Shown one piece after another: positions 26,067 to 34,983 of a stretch of 64,000 nt of DNA. Origin of the DNA: Ferrovibrio sp046294345 (GTDB lineage: Bacteria; Pseudomonadota; Alphaproteobacteria; Ferrovibrionales; Ferrovibrionaceae); the NCBI GenBank assembly GCA_046294345.1, contig JBKBJT010000003.1:1-64000 (forward strand), read 5' to 3'. The notes below the pieces were generated by a model that was not told where the DNA came from, did not search any database, and saw only the letters and a program-made list of their open reading frames with translations. The stretch's first letter is position 1. Every line of letters begins with the position of its first letter. The translations under genes were made by a program, and so were the position numbers.

Positions 26067-27095
26067 ATGACTGTTTCCACGCATTTCCGGCAGCAGGCGG
26101 ACCATTGCCGCACACTTGGCTCGCCCTTCACGGCCAGGCTGCTCGACCTGGCGGCCGAACGCATCGCTGCCGGCGCGGCCTGGGCGGCGCCCTTGCAGAA
26201 TTGGGCGGGCGATCCGCGCGCCGATGCGCTGGCCTTGCGGCTGGCCGGCGCGCTGCATCGTGCCATGCTGGATGGCGATGCCGAACTGGCCGAATGTTAT
26301 GCCGCGCGGCAGATCGATGCGGTCCGCCTGGATGCGGCGCTGCTGCGCCACGGCGCCCTGCTCGCGCGGTATCTGCAAAGCGCGCCCCAGACCAACGATC
26401 CGCAGCGTTCCGCAATCCTGCTCGGCGGTTTCCTAGAGATCGCAAAACAGACCGGGCCGCTGCCGCTGGATATCTGCGAGATCGGGGCCAGCGCCGGGCT
26501 GAACCAGTCCTGGTTCCGCTACGCCTACGATTTCGGCGACTGGCAATGGGGCGATGCCGCGCGGGCACCGCTGACCCTGCGCGCAGAGTGGCGCGGGCCA
26601 CGGCCGCCGGATGGCGCACCGCACGTAAGACAGAGCACCGCCTGCGACCTGGCGCCGATCGATGCGCGGAATCCCGAGGATCGCCAGCGCCTGCTCTCCT
26701 ATATCTGGGCCGACCAGCCCGAACGGCAGGAGCGTGTGCGGCGCGCGCTGGATTTCGCCGCCCGCGAAAGGATCGGCGCGCTGCGTTCTACAGCCGGCGA
26801 TTTCCTGGCGCAGGCTCTGCAGAAGCGGCAGGCCGGCGCGGTCTTCGTGCTCTGCCATTCCATCGTCTGGCAGTATATCGACCCGACCGAACAGCAGCGC
26901 ATCACCGGGTTGATGCAGGCCGCCGGCAATGCGGCAACGCCGGACACGCCGCTGGCCTGGCTGCGTTTCGAAAGCGGCACGGCGACGGATGGCGGCGAAC
27001 TGACGCTCACGCTGTGGCCCGGCGGCACGACACAGCAGCTGGCCGTGGCGGATTACCATGGCCGCTGGGTGCGCTGGGCTACCAGGTCCGGCTGA
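26067..27095 (+). CDS. DUF2332 family protein
   Basis: A 342-residue protein of the DUF2332 family. Recognisable parts are the helical N-terminus, the central DICEIGASAGLNQSWFRYAY (a Gly-rich loop like a SAM-binding site) and the C-terminal VFVLCHSIVWQYI. Biochemical function is unknown; methyltransferase-like binding is only suggested by the loop. The start at 26067 is chosen; 26040 is also in frame. The gene reads away from the tRNA on the other strand. Confidence 0.82.
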   Translation: MTVSTHFRQQADHCRTLGSPFTARLLDLAAERIAAGAAWAAPLQNWAGDPRADALALRLAGALHRAMLDGDAELAECYAARQIDAVRLDAALLRHGALLARYLQSAPQTNDPQRSAILLGGFLEIAKQTGPLPLDICEIGASAGLNQSWFRYAYDFGDWQWGDAARAPLTLRAEWRGPRPPDGAPHVRQSTACDLAPIDARNPEDRQRLLSYIWADQPERQERVRRALDFAARERIGALRSTAGDFLAQALQKRQAGAVFVLCHSIVWQYIDPTEQQRITGLMQAAGNAATPDTPLAWLRFESGTATDGGELTLTLWPGGTTQQLAVADYHGRWVRWATRSG

Positions 27096-27200
27096 CGGCC
27101 GATACCGGATACTGTGTTTCCGGGTGGATACTGGCGCACCAGGGCAAAAAAACCTGCCATCCATCGCCTTTTTGACGCGGCAGCGGTATATGCTGCCCCC

Positions 27201-28421
27201 ATGGATCCCCAGGTCTTCACCCAGATCGCCCGTCGCATCGCCGACGCTTCGCTGGACGGCGCCAGCGAAGGCGAGATGCTGGCTTCATTCTGCGCCGGCC
27301 TGAACCAGGCCGGCATTCCGGTCGCCCGCGCCCTGCTTGGCGCCGATACCCTGCATCCCGTGCTGGCTGGCCGCATCTTCGGCTGGCATCGCGACCAGCC
27401 GGAAACCGTACTGCATGAATTCGGGCGTTCGATCACGGCCGAGGGCCAGCGCAAATGGGAGGAAAGCCCGTTCTACCGCCTGGAACAGAGCGGCGAGGCC
27501 GACCTGCGCGTGCGCATCCTGGGCATGAACGGCAGCTATCCGTTCCCGGTGATCACCGATCTGGCTGCCGAAGGTTTCACCGATTATCTGGTGACCATGA
27601 CGCGGTTCGGCCAGCGCGCGGTGATCGGCCAGCTTGATTCCATCTATGCCTCCTGGAGCACCGACCATGCCGAAGGCTACAGCGACCGCCAGATCGAAAC
27701 GCTGAAGGCGCTGATCCCATTTGCCGCCGCCGCGATCCGTTCGGCCAGCGTGCGCCGCATCGCCGATACGCTCGCGGAAACCTATCTGGGCCGCAACGCC
27801 GCGCGCCGCGTGCTGTCGGGCACCATCGGCCGCGGCGAGGCTGAGCGCATTTCGGCGGCGTTATGGTACAGCGACCTGCGCGGTTTCACGCGGCTGGTCG
27901 ATACCGTCACGCCCGAACTGATCATGCCGCTGCTCAACGATTATGCCGGCGCCGCCGTGGCCGCCATCCAGGCCCATGACGGCGAGGTGCTGAAATTCAT
28001 GGGCGACGGCGTGCTGGCGATCTTCCGCGACGACGGCAACCTGGAAAATGCCTGCCGCGCGGCGCTGAACGCGCTGAAAGCCTGCACGAAGGAACTGCGC
28101 GCGGTGCGCAACCGCCGCGCCAATGCCGGCCTGCCGGTCACCGACATGTCGGTGGCCCTGCATGTGGGTGAGGTGCTGTACGGCAATTTCGGCGGCGAGG
28201 ACCGGCTGGATTTCACCGTGGTCGGTCCGGCGGTGAACGAACTCTCGCGCATATCGGGCATGGCCCGCTCGGTGGACCAGCCCGCCATCCTCTCGGCCGC
28301 CTTCCGTGGCGCCGCCGGTGGCCTGCGCGAGGAGGCCGTGTCGCTCGGTCGCTATGCCCTGCGCGGCGTCGAGGCCCCGCAGGAGCTGTTCACCCTAGAC
28401 CCTGCCCAGCTGCGCGCCTGA
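27201..28421 (+). CDS. Class III adenylate/guanylate cyclase with N-terminal sensor region
   Basis: A 406-residue protein. Residues about 215-390 form a class III cyclase domain: metal aspartates in YSDLRGFT and MGDGVLAIF, the lysine in VLKFMGDG, and DFTVVGPAVNELSRI with the transition-state Asn and Arg. The purine-selective pair (Lys and Asp) favours cAMP. The N-terminal about 200 residues have no clear domain; the phrase LAEGFTDYLVTMTRFGQRAV is typical of this soluble alphaproteobacterial cyclase group. A hairpin at 28445-28466 lies just downstream. Confidence 0.88.
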   Translation: MDPQVFTQIARRIADASLDGASEGEMLASFCAGLNQAGIPVARALLGADTLHPVLAGRIFGWHRDQPETVLHEFGRSITAEGQRKWEESPFYRLEQSGEADLRVRILGMNGSYPFPVITDLAAEGFTDYLVTMTRFGQRAVIGQLDSIYASWSTDHAEGYSDRQIETLKALIPFAAAAIRSASVRRIADTLAETYLGRNAARRVLSGTIGRGEAERISAALWYSDLRGFTRLVDTVTPELIMPLLNDYAGAAVAAIQAHDGEVLKFMGDGVLAIFRDDGNLENACRAALNALKACTKELRAVRNRRANAGLPVTDMSVALHVGEVLYGNFGGEDRLDFTVVGPAVNELSRISGMARSVDQPAILSAAFRGAAGGLREEAVSLGRYALRGVEAPQELFTLDPAQLRA

Positions 28422-28444
28422 ACGCCGCAAGGCACAAAGAAAAT

Positions 28445-28466
28445 GGGCCCGGATCTCTCCGGGCCC
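28445..28466 (-). terminator. Intrinsic terminator of the RND operon
   Basis: GGGCCCGGA / TCCGGGCCC form a perfect 9-bp stem with a 4-nt TCTC loop. Read leftward, the stem is followed by ATTTTCTTT, suiting termination of the minus-strand RND genes. The plus-strand side has no T-run. It lies between the cyclase stop and the RND pump stop. Confidence 0.75.
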
Positions 28467-28493
28467 GCTGTCGTTGCAGACTGTGGTTTGCGG

Positions 28494-31400
28494 TTATTCG
28501 CCGCTCTGCGGTTCCGCTGTCGGTGCAGGCGTGGCCGGCGCACGCCGACGCACGAAGGCGCGCAGCACCACATAGAAGACCGGGGTGAGGAACAGGCCCA
28601 CCAGCGTGACGCCGATCATGCCCGAGAACACCGCCGTGCCGAGCGAACGCCGCATCTCAGCGCCGGCGCCGGTCGAAACCACCAGCGGCAGCACGCCGAG
28701 GATGAAGGCGAAGGCCGTCATCAGGATGGGGCGCAGGCGCAGGCGACAGGCCTCGATCACGGCATCCACCGCGCTCTTGCCCTCATGCTCGATCTGGCGG
28801 GCGAATTCCACGATCAGAATTGCGTTCTTCGCCGCCAGGCCGATCAGCACCACGAAGCCGATCTGCACCAGCACGTTGTTGTCGATGCCGGCCAGCCAGA
28901 CGCCGAACAGGCCGAACAGCATGCTCATCGGCACGATCAGCATGATCGCCAGCGGCAACACCCAGCTTTCATACTGGGCCGCCAATGCCAGGAAGACGAA
29001 CACGATGGCCAGAATGAAGACAAAAACCGCCGTGTTGCCGGTCAGGCGTTCCTGCAGGGCGATTTCGGTCCATTCGAAACCCTGCCCCGGCTGCAGCACC
29101 TGGCCGGCGAGCTGTTCCATGGCCGTCAGCGACTGGCCGGTGGAATAGCCCGGCGCGGTGTTGCCCTGGAGCGGTACGGAGACATACATGTTGTAGCGCT
29201 GGATCAGGTCGGGGCCCGCCGTCTCGCGCAGCGAGACCAGGGTGCCCATCGGCACCAGCTCGCCGCTGGCCGACCGCACCTTCAGGCGCTGGATATCCTC
29301 TTTGGTGAGGCGGAAGCCGGCATCGGCCTGGGCACGCACCTGGAAGATGCGGCCAAAGGCGTTGAAATCGTTCACATAGGCTGAGCCGAGATTCACCTGC
29401 AGCGTATCGAACACGTTGGCCAGCGGCACATTCAGCATCTGCGCCTTCACGCGGTCGATCTCGAGGAAGACCTGCGGCGAGGAAGCCGAGAAGGTGGTGA
29501 ACACGCCGGTGACGCCCGGAGTCTGCATGGCGCGGCCCATCATCTGGTAGGCCGCGGCCAACAGCGGACGCACATCATCGCCGCTGCGGTTCTGCAGCTG
29601 CATCTTGAAGCCGCCGCCCGAACCGATGCCCGGCACCGCCGGCGGCGGGATGGCGATGACAAAGGCTTCCTCGATGGCCTGCAGGCGGCCGATCATCTGC
29701 CCGACGATGGCATCCGAGGTCAGGCCCTGGGCCAGACGTTCCTCGAAGGGCGTGAACGGCGTGAACATCACGGAGGCGTTGTTGGAATTGGTGAAGGTGG
29801 CGCCATTGAAGCCGGGGATGGCCACCACATGGGCCACGCCGGGGGCACTCTCGATCAGCCTGGTGGCCTTCTGCGTCACCTCGTCGGTGCGGCTGAGCGA
29901 GGCGCCATCGGGCAGCTGGATGACGACGATGGCATAGCCACGATCCAGCGGCGGGATGAAACCCTGCGGCACGGTATAGAACATGAAGCCGGTGGCGGCG
30001 ACCAGCAGGCCGTAGACACCCAGCATCATAACGCGCCGCTTCACGATGCCGCCGACCGAACGGCTGTAACGGCTGCCCATGCGGTCGAAGCCCGCATTGA
30101 ATTTGTCGCCGGCAAACTGCAGCCAGCGCAGCGGGGCAAAGGCCGGCCGATGATGTTCGCCCTTCTCGTGCCGCCGCAGCAGGATGGCGCCCAAAGCGGG
30201 GGAGAGGGTGAGGGAATTGAAGGCCGAGATGATGGTGGCGGCCGCGATGGTCAGCGCGAACTGCTTGTAGAACTGGCCCGAGATGCCGGGGATGAAGGCG
30301 GTGGGGATGAACACCGCCGACAGCACCACGGCGATGGCGACCACAGCCGTGCCGACCTCATCCATGGTCTCGTGCGCGGCGTCGCGCGGGCTCATGCCCA
30401 GGGCGATGTTGCGCTCGATATTCTCCACCACAACGATGGCGTCGTCGACCACAATGCCGATGGCCAGCACCAGGCCGAACAGGCTGAGCACGTTCAGCGA
30501 GAAGCCGAAGGCCGCCATCACCGCGAAGGTGCCGATCAGCGAAACCGGGATGGCCAGGATCGGGATGATCGCCGCGCGCCAGTTCTGCAGGAAGACCAGC
30601 ACCACCAGCGCGACCAGGATGATCGCCTCGATCAGGGTCTTGTAGACTTCGTTCACCGACTGGGCGACGAATTCGGTCGGGTTGTAGATGATGGTGTATT
30701 CCAGGCCGGGCGGAAAATCCTTTTTCAGCTCCTCCATTTTAGCGATCACCTCTTCCGAGGTGGCAAGCGCATTGGTGCCCGGGCGCTGGAACACGCCCAT
30801 CGCCACGGCGGTCTGGCCGTCCAGGTAGCTGCGGCTGGTATAATCCTTGCCGCCCATCTCGACGCGGGCGACGTCTTCCAGTTGCACGATGCGGCCATCG
30901 GTGCCGGTCTTGACGATCACGTTGCGGAACTGCCGCACGTCGTCGAACCGGCCCTGGGTGGTCACCATCACCTGCAGCGGATTGCTGTCGGGCGCCGGCT
31001 GCTGGCCCAGCGCGCCGCCGGAAACCTGCACGTTCTGCGCCTGCAGCGCGGCCACCACGTCGGCACCCGAGAGACCATAGGCAGACAGCCGGTTGGGATC
31101 GAGCCAGATGCGGATGGCGTATTCGCTGCCGCCGAACACGGTCACATTGCCCACACCGTCCAGCCGCAGCAGCTGCTCGCGGATGCGCAGGTTCATGTAG
31201 TTGGCGATGTAGAGTTCGTCATAGCGCTTGTCGGGCGACAGCAGGTGCACGACCATCAAGAAGTCGCCGGCCTGCTTGCGCGTGGTGATGCCCTGGCGAC
31301 GCACTTCCTCGGGCAGTCGCGGTTCGGCAATGGTGACACGGTTCTGCACCTGCACCTGGGCGTCGTCCAGGTTGGTGCCGGGACGGAAGGTGACGGTGAG

Positions 31401-31673
31401 CTGCATCACGCCGGCCGCCGTGGAATACGACGACATGTACAGCATGTTTTCCACGCCGTTGATTTCCTGCTCGATCGGCGTCGCCACCGTACGCGCCACC
31501 GTCTCGGCATCAGCGCCGGGATAGCTGGCGGTGACGTTGATCTGCGGCGGCGCGATTTCGGGGTATTCGCTGATCGGCAGCTGGGTATAGGCGATCGCGC
31601 CGATGATCACCGTCACGATGGAGATGACGGCGGCAAAAATCGGCCGGTCGACGAAGAAATGTCCGAACTTCAT
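28494..31673 (-). CDS. RND multidrug efflux permease (HAE1 type)
   Basis: A 1059-residue inner-membrane proton antiporter of the AcrB/MexB class. The N-terminus is MKFGHFFVDRPIFAAVIS. The proton-relay motif GIVVDDAIVVVENIE and the second-half TM helix with MTAFAFILGVLPL are present, as are the two large periplasmic loops. The start at 31673 removes 23 Arg-rich residues. The adaptor is encoded 31 nt upstream. No TolC-like channel or regulator is adjacent. Confidence 0.95.
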   Translation of the reverse strand: MKFGHFFVDRPIFAAVISIVTVIIGAIAYTQLPISEYPEIAPPQINVTASYPGADAETVARTVATPIEQEINGVENMLYMSSYSTAAGVMQLTVTFRPGTNLDDAQVQVQNRVTIAEPRLPEEVRRQGITTRKQAGDFLMVVHLLSPDKRYDELYIANYMNLRIREQLLRLDGVGNVTVFGGSEYAIRIWLDPNRLSAYGLSGADVVAALQAQNVQVSGGALGQQPAPDSNPLQVMVTTQGRFDDVRQFRNVIVKTGTDGRIVQLEDVARVEMGGKDYTSRSYLDGQTAVAMGVFQRPGTNALATSEEVIAKMEELKKDFPPGLEYTIIYNPTEFVAQSVNEVYKTLIEAIILVALVVLVFLQNWRAAIIPILAIPVSLIGTFAVMAAFGFSLNVLSLFGLVLAIGIVVDDAIVVVENIERNIALGMSPRDAAHETMDEVGTAVVAIAVVLSAVFIPTAFIPGISGQFYKQFALTIAAATIISAFNSLTLSPALGAILLRRHEKGEHHRPAFAPLRWLQFAGDKFNAGFDRMGSRYSRSVGGIVKRRVMMLGVYGLLVAATGFMFYTVPQGFIPPLDRGYAIVVIQLPDGASLSRTDEVTQKATRLIESAPGVAHVVAIPGFNGATFTNSNNASVMFTPFTPFEERLAQGLTSDAIVGQMIGRLQAIEEAFVIAIPPPAVPGIGSGGGFKMQLQNRSGDDVRPLLAAAYQMMGRAMQTPGVTGVFTTFSASSPQVFLEIDRVKAQMLNVPLANVFDTLQVNLGSAYVNDFNAFGRIFQVRAQADAGFRLTKEDIQRLKVRSASGELVPMGTLVSLRETAGPDLIQRYNMYVSVPLQGNTAPGYSTGQSLTAMEQLAGQVLQPGQGFEWTEIALQERLTGNTAVFVFILAIVFVFLALAAQYESWVLPLAIMLIVPMSMLFGLFGVWLAGIDNNVLVQIGFVVLIGLAAKNAILIVEFARQIEHEGKSAVDAVIEACRLRLRPILMTAFAFILGVLPLVVSTGAGAEMRRSLGTAVFSGMIGVTLVGLFLTPVFYVVLRAFVRRRAPATPAPTAEPQSGE

Positions 31674-31704
31674 GGCTGCCTCGCGGCGTAAAGCGGAAAA
31701 GGGA

Positions 31705-32916
31705 TTACTTCGGCGCGCCCTGCGGGGCGCCCGCCTGGGCACCCGGCTGTGGCAGCGCCATCAGGCCCTGCCACACCGGCGGCAGGGTCACCGGCTGCGG
31801 CGTCACCCGGCCGCCGCCCAGACGCACACGCTGCAGGCCGTTGATCACCACGGTCTCGTCGCCCTTCAGGCCCTCGCGGACGATGCGATAGCTGTCGGTG
31901 CGCGAACCCAGCTTCACCGGGCGCTGCTGCACGGCGCCCTCGGCGCCGACGACATAGACATACCGGCGGTCGAGGTCGGTCAGGATCGCCTCGTCGGGCA
32001 GCAGCACGGCCTGGTATTCCGGGCTGCCCGGCACGGCGATGCGGCCGAACAGGCCCGGCGTGAGGAAGAGGTCCTTGTTCTCGAACACGGCGCGCAGGCG
32101 CATGGTGCCGGTGGCGGCATCCAGGCGGTTGTCGGTGAAATCGAGCTTGCCCTTGTGGGTGAAGCTCTTCTCGTCGGAAAGCTGCACGGCCACCGGCAGG
32201 CCCTTGCCGTTACCGTTGCCGCCATTCTGTTTGGCGATGCGCTGATAGGCCAGATACGAGCGTTCGTCGATGTCGAAATAGAAATGCACCGGATCGAGCT
32301 GCACAATGGTGGTCAGCAGCGTCTCGTTCTCGCGCACCAGGTTGCCCTCGGTGACCAGCTTGCGCGAGATGCGGCCGGCGATCGGCGCGCGGATCTCGGT
32401 GAAGCTCAAGTTCAGGCGCGCGGTTTCCAGCGCGGCGCGGGCGCCGGCAATGTTGGCCTGGGCTGCCAGGAAGGTCTGGCGGCGCTGGTCCAGCGTGGCG
32501 GCGGCGGCGGCACCGGTCTGGGTCAGGCGCTGGTAGCGCTCGAATTCCAGCTTGGCCAGATCGAATTCGGTCTGCCGGGAATTCAACGTGGCCTGGGCCT
32601 GATTGAAGGCGGCCTGATAGGTGCGGCGGTCGATGGTGAACAGCAGGTCGCCCTGGTTCACCGTGGCGCCGTCCTGGAAATGCACGGTGTCGAGATAACC
32701 GCTGACGCGGGCCCGGACTTCCACGGCACCGACGGCATCAAAGCGGCCGGTATATTCATCCATCTCCACGATGGGCTTCACCACCGGCTTGGCCACCGTC
32801 ACCGGCGGCGGACCGCCGGGGCCGCCCTGGGCGAAAGCCGCAGGGGCCGTAAAGGAAACAACGGACAGGACAGCGGCAGCCAGCAGGCCGCTGAGACGCA
32901 ATGAACGCACCGACAT
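31705..32916 (-). CDS. RND efflux periplasmic adaptor (AcrA/MexA family)
   Basis: A 403-residue adaptor with a signal sequence (LSGLLAAAVLSVVSFTAPAAFAQ), lipoyl half-motifs (VRARVSGYLDTVHFQDGATV, IRAPIAGRISRKLV), a helical hairpin (about 105-170) and a beta-barrel/MP domain (TGTMRLRAVFENKDLFLTPG). No lipobox cysteine is seen, unlike AcrA. First gene of the RND operon. The start MSVRSL at 32916 is preferred over 32976. Confidence 0.93.
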   Translation of the reverse strand: MSVRSLRLSGLLAAAVLSVVSFTAPAAFAQGGPGGPPPVTVAKPVVKPIVEMDEYTGRFDAVGAVEVRARVSGYLDTVHFQDGATVNQGDLLFTIDRRTYQAAFNQAQATLNSRQTEFDLAKLEFERYQRLTQTGAAAAATLDQRRQTFLAAQANIAGARAALETARLNLSFTEIRAPIAGRISRKLVTEGNLVRENETLLTTIVQLDPVHFYFDIDERSYLAYQRIAKQNGGNGNGKGLPVAVQLSDEKSFTHKGKLDFTDNRLDAATGTMRLRAVFENKDLFLTPGLFGRIAVPGSPEYQAVLLPDEAILTDLDRRYVYVVGAEGAVQQRPVKLGSRTDSYRIVREGLKGDETVVINGLQRVRLGGGRVTPQPVTLPPVWQGLMALPQPGAQAGAPQGAPK

Positions 32917-33188
32917 CGGGAACCCCCGGGATTTTTGCATGCGCGAAGAAGTAAAGGGCGCAGATAGTATGGACAAGCTAAAGCTGCGGCCCGGTCTGTG
33001 ATCTATGCCACGAAAACTTTACGCGGCGGCACCTTAGCGGCAGTTCAAGCAGGGTGCCTGTGAGAAATTGCATCCATGCTTTATCTGTCCGGTAATCGGC
33101 GAAACCCGCGATTGCCTGTTAAATATAGTACATACAGGGAACATTGCGGCGCCGCAACAGCCAATATACGAGACAGAAAACCAAGTAC
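32917..33188. other. Gap upstream of the RND adaptor, with a GC palindrome
   Basis: 272 bp between the adaptor start and the hemJ stop, both on the minus strand. It holds the RND promoter, not identifiable by eye. A perfect 14-bp dyad, TTGCGGCGCCGCAA, sits at 33144-33157 in an AT-rich neighbourhood. It may be a regulator site; it has no T-run for a terminator. Confidence 0.4.
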
Positions 33189-33614
33189 TCAGAATGGTTT
33201 GACGATAACCAGGATGACGATGCCGATCATCAGCAGGGTCGGCACCTCGTTGATGAAGCGGTAGAAGCGCTGGCTGTGGCGGTTGCGGTCTTCGGCGAAG
33301 TCGCGCTGCCAGCGGGCCATGCCGCCATGAGCGCCCTGCATACCCAGCACCAGCACGACCTTGGCCCAGAACCAGGGCTGGTCCCAGTGATGGCCCAGCC
33401 AGGCGATGGAGACACCGAAGATCCAGGTGGCGCCCATGGCCGGGTTGATGATCGCCTTCAGCAGGCGCCGCTCCATCACCTTGAAGGTCTCGGATTCCTT
33501 CGAGCCCGGTGTCGCCTCGCAGTGATAGACGTAAAGCCGCGGCAGATAGAGCATGCCGGCCATCCAGGCGATGACCGATATGACATGCAGGGCTTTCAGC
33601 CAGTCGTAGAGCAT
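33189..33614 (-). CDS. hemJ: Protoporphyrinogen IX oxidase HemJ
   Basis: Oxidises protoporphyrinogen IX to protoporphyrin IX in the inner membrane. The 141-residue protein has four TM segments (about 4-25, 57-75, 84-102, 120-139) and family motifs LKALHVISVIAWMAGMLYLPRLY at the N-terminus and ARWQRDFAEDRNRHSQRFYR near the C-terminus. The start MLYDWL at 33614 lies 22 nt after the MarR stop, so both are leftward neighbours. hemH and hemE follow a few kilobases away, as in other alphaproteobacteria. Confidence 0.93.
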   Translation of the reverse strand: MLYDWLKALHVISVIAWMAGMLYLPRLYVYHCEATPGSKESETFKVMERRLLKAIINPAMGATWIFGVSIAWLGHHWDQPWFWAKVVLVLGMQGAHGGMARWQRDFAEDRNRHSQRFYRFINEVPTLLMIGIVILVIVKPF

Positions 33615-33636
33615 GCGCCTGCTTAACCCCGGCCGT

Positions 33637-34179
33637 TCAGGGCCGCAAGTCCGACGGCTGCGGTTCGCCGCAGGCCCCGTCCACCGGACAGCCATTGCGG
33701 AAGCAGGGGCCGGCATCGCAATAGCGGCAGACGACATGGGCCTCGCGCCGCGATACCGGCATATGGCCCAGGATTTTGCGCAGCAATCCGTCGAACTGTT
33801 TCCGCTCGGTTGCGCTCAAGCTTTCCAGCAGCGTCTGCAGCCGGCGCTGGCGCTGGTTGAGGATGTCGCGCCGGCGCTGCCGGCCGAGCGGCGTGAGTTT
33901 CAGTGCCATGGTGCGGCCGTCTTCGGCAGATGGCGTCTTCTCCACCAGGTCTTCCGTCACCAGCCGCTCGACCAGCCGCACCGTGCCGGGATGGGTGAGC
34001 CCCAGCACATCGGCCAGCCTGCCGATGGACAGGCCGGGCAGGATGCCGATGGTGGTGAGCGCCGCGCCGGCCTGTCCGCCATGCTCGCCCGCCGCATCGA
34101 CGCCATCACGGATGCGATCGGTGACTGCAATGCCCAGCGCGCCCAGCAGGTTCACCGTGGTGTCTTCGCGCAATGCCAT
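33637..34179 (-). CDS. MarR family regulator with Cys-rich tail
   Basis: A 180-residue winged-helix regulator. The DNA-binding part includes LSIGRLADVLGLTHPGTVRL and VEKTPSAEDGRTMALKLTPLG (wing). The C-terminus is cysteine-rich (CRYC, PCFRNGC, VDGAC), which may bind a metal, an Fe-S cluster or sense oxidants. Divergent from the thioesterase gene; the operator candidate in the shared gap (34261-34298) makes it the likely repressor of that gene and of itself. Upstream of hemJ in the same orientation. Confidence 0.88.
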   Translation of the reverse strand: MALREDTTVNLLGALGIAVTDRIRDGVDAAGEHGGQAGAALTTIGILPGLSIGRLADVLGLTHPGTVRLVERLVTEDLVEKTPSAEDGRTMALKLTPLGRQRRRDILNQRQRRLQTLLESLSATERKQFDGLLRKILGHMPVSRREAHVVCRYCDAGPCFRNGCPVDGACGEPQPSDLRP

Positions 34180-34251
34180 GACATTCTCTCCCCGACTGTC
34201 CGGGCCGGATTTAAAGCTGCCATCCGGCCATGGTCAACGCGAAAATCCCGA

Positions 34252-34280
34252 TTGACGAAAATATGTATGAGTAATATATA
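34252..34280 (+). promoter_or_regulatory. Promoter for the thioesterase gene
   Basis: TTGACG (34252-34257), 17-nt spacer, TATATA (34275-34280) form a good sigma-70-like promoter for the rightward thioesterase-DUF1127 unit. The first operator arm lies within the spacer. Confidence 0.7.
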
Positions 34281-34298
34281 TGAATGAGTCATACATAT
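34261..34298. promoter_or_regulatory. MarR operator candidate
   Basis: ATATGTATGA (34261-34270) and TCATACATAT (34289-34298) are perfect 10-bp inverted arms 18 nt apart. They flank the -10 element of the thioesterase promoter, in the gap divergent to the MarR gene. Confidence 0.75.
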
Positions 34299-34314
34299 TG
34301 CAAGGACAAAAACC

Positions 34315-34755
34315 ATGCAGCGTGAAGATGTTCCCTTCCTGTATGCCTACCGGGTGCGCTGGGCCGACCTCGACCCGCAGGACATCGTGTTCAATCCGAA
34401 TTACTTCGTGTTTTTCGACAGCGCGGCCAACGAATACCTGCGCGCCATCGGCTACAGCCTGCGCTCAGGCATGGCCAATGACGGCGCTGATATCCTAGCG
34501 GTGAAAACCGAGGCCGAATTCCACGGCTCGGCCCGGCTGGACGACGACCTCGAGATTGGCGTCGCGGTGCCGCATATCGGGCGCACCAGCTTCCAGTATG
34601 TATTCCCCGTCTGGCGCGGCGACGAATTGCTGGTACTGGGCCGCATCACCTATGTGGCGGTCGGGCTGGCCAGCCGGCGGCCGATCCCGGTGCCGGCGGC
34701 CTTCATCGCCGCCATGCGGAATTTTGAAAAGACCGCGCAGCCTGTGGAGGCCTGA
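34315..34755 (+). CDS. Acyl-CoA thioesterase (4HBT family)
   Basis: A 146-residue hot-dog-fold thioesterase. The N-terminal YRVRWADLDPQDIVFNPNYFVFFDSA corresponds to the 4-hydroxybenzoyl-CoA thioesterase motif region with the catalytic acid in ADLDP. Substrate unknown, probably an aromatic or medium-chain acyl-CoA. Under the operator/promoter described upstream and likely repressed by the divergent MarR protein. The stop is 1 nt before the DUF1127 start, so the two are coupled. Confidence 0.9.
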   Translation: MQREDVPFLYAYRVRWADLDPQDIVFNPNYFVFFDSAANEYLRAIGYSLRSGMANDGADILAVKTEAEFHGSARLDDDLEIGVAVPHIGRTSFQYVFPVWRGDELLVLGRITYVAVGLASRRPIPVPAAFIAAMRNFEKTAQPVEA

Positions 34756-34756
34756 C

Positions 34757-34978
34757 ATGACCTGCAGCGATTTTCTCTCCATGCCGTTGTCGCACGACAG
34801 AGAGTCCGGGATAATCAAAGCGCGGTTCAATCGTCTGGTAACCCTGCTGCTCTGCTGGCGGCGCCGCGCGAGCGAGCGGCGTCAACTCGCCGCCATGGGC
34901 AGTCTCGCCTGGCGCGATCTGGGCCTGAGCGATGTGGACGTGCGGCGCGAGGTGGACAAGCCGTTCTGGCGGCGCTGA
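34757..34978 (+). CDS. DUF1127 family small protein
   Basis: A 73-residue protein with the C-terminal DUF1127 motif: RRQLAAMGSLAWRDLGLSDVDVRREVDKPFWRR. It is rich in arginine and may bind RNA or DNA; some DUF1127 proteins in other alphaproteobacteria affect phosphate or RNA metabolism, but roles vary. It starts 1 nt after the thioesterase stop. The 3' end lies 5 nt from the hemH stop on the other strand. Confidence 0.85.
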   Translation: MTCSDFLSMPLSHDRESGIIKARFNRLVTLLLCWRRRASERRQLAAMGSLAWRDLGLSDVDVRREVDKPFWRR

Positions 34979-34983
34979 ACGTT

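Noticed and set aside
29829..31691. A 620-codon plus-strand open frame inside the RND pump gene
   Set aside because: His/Gln/Arg-rich, typical antisense shadow of a high G+C gene; the minus strand encodes a complete AcrB-type pump.
31603..32904. A 433-codon plus-strand frame opposite the RND adaptor
   Set aside because: Shadow; the adaptor is well supported by its lipoyl motifs.
33144..33157. GC palindrome as a hemJ-region terminator
   Set aside because: No loop and no T-run; kept only as a possible regulator site within the gap.
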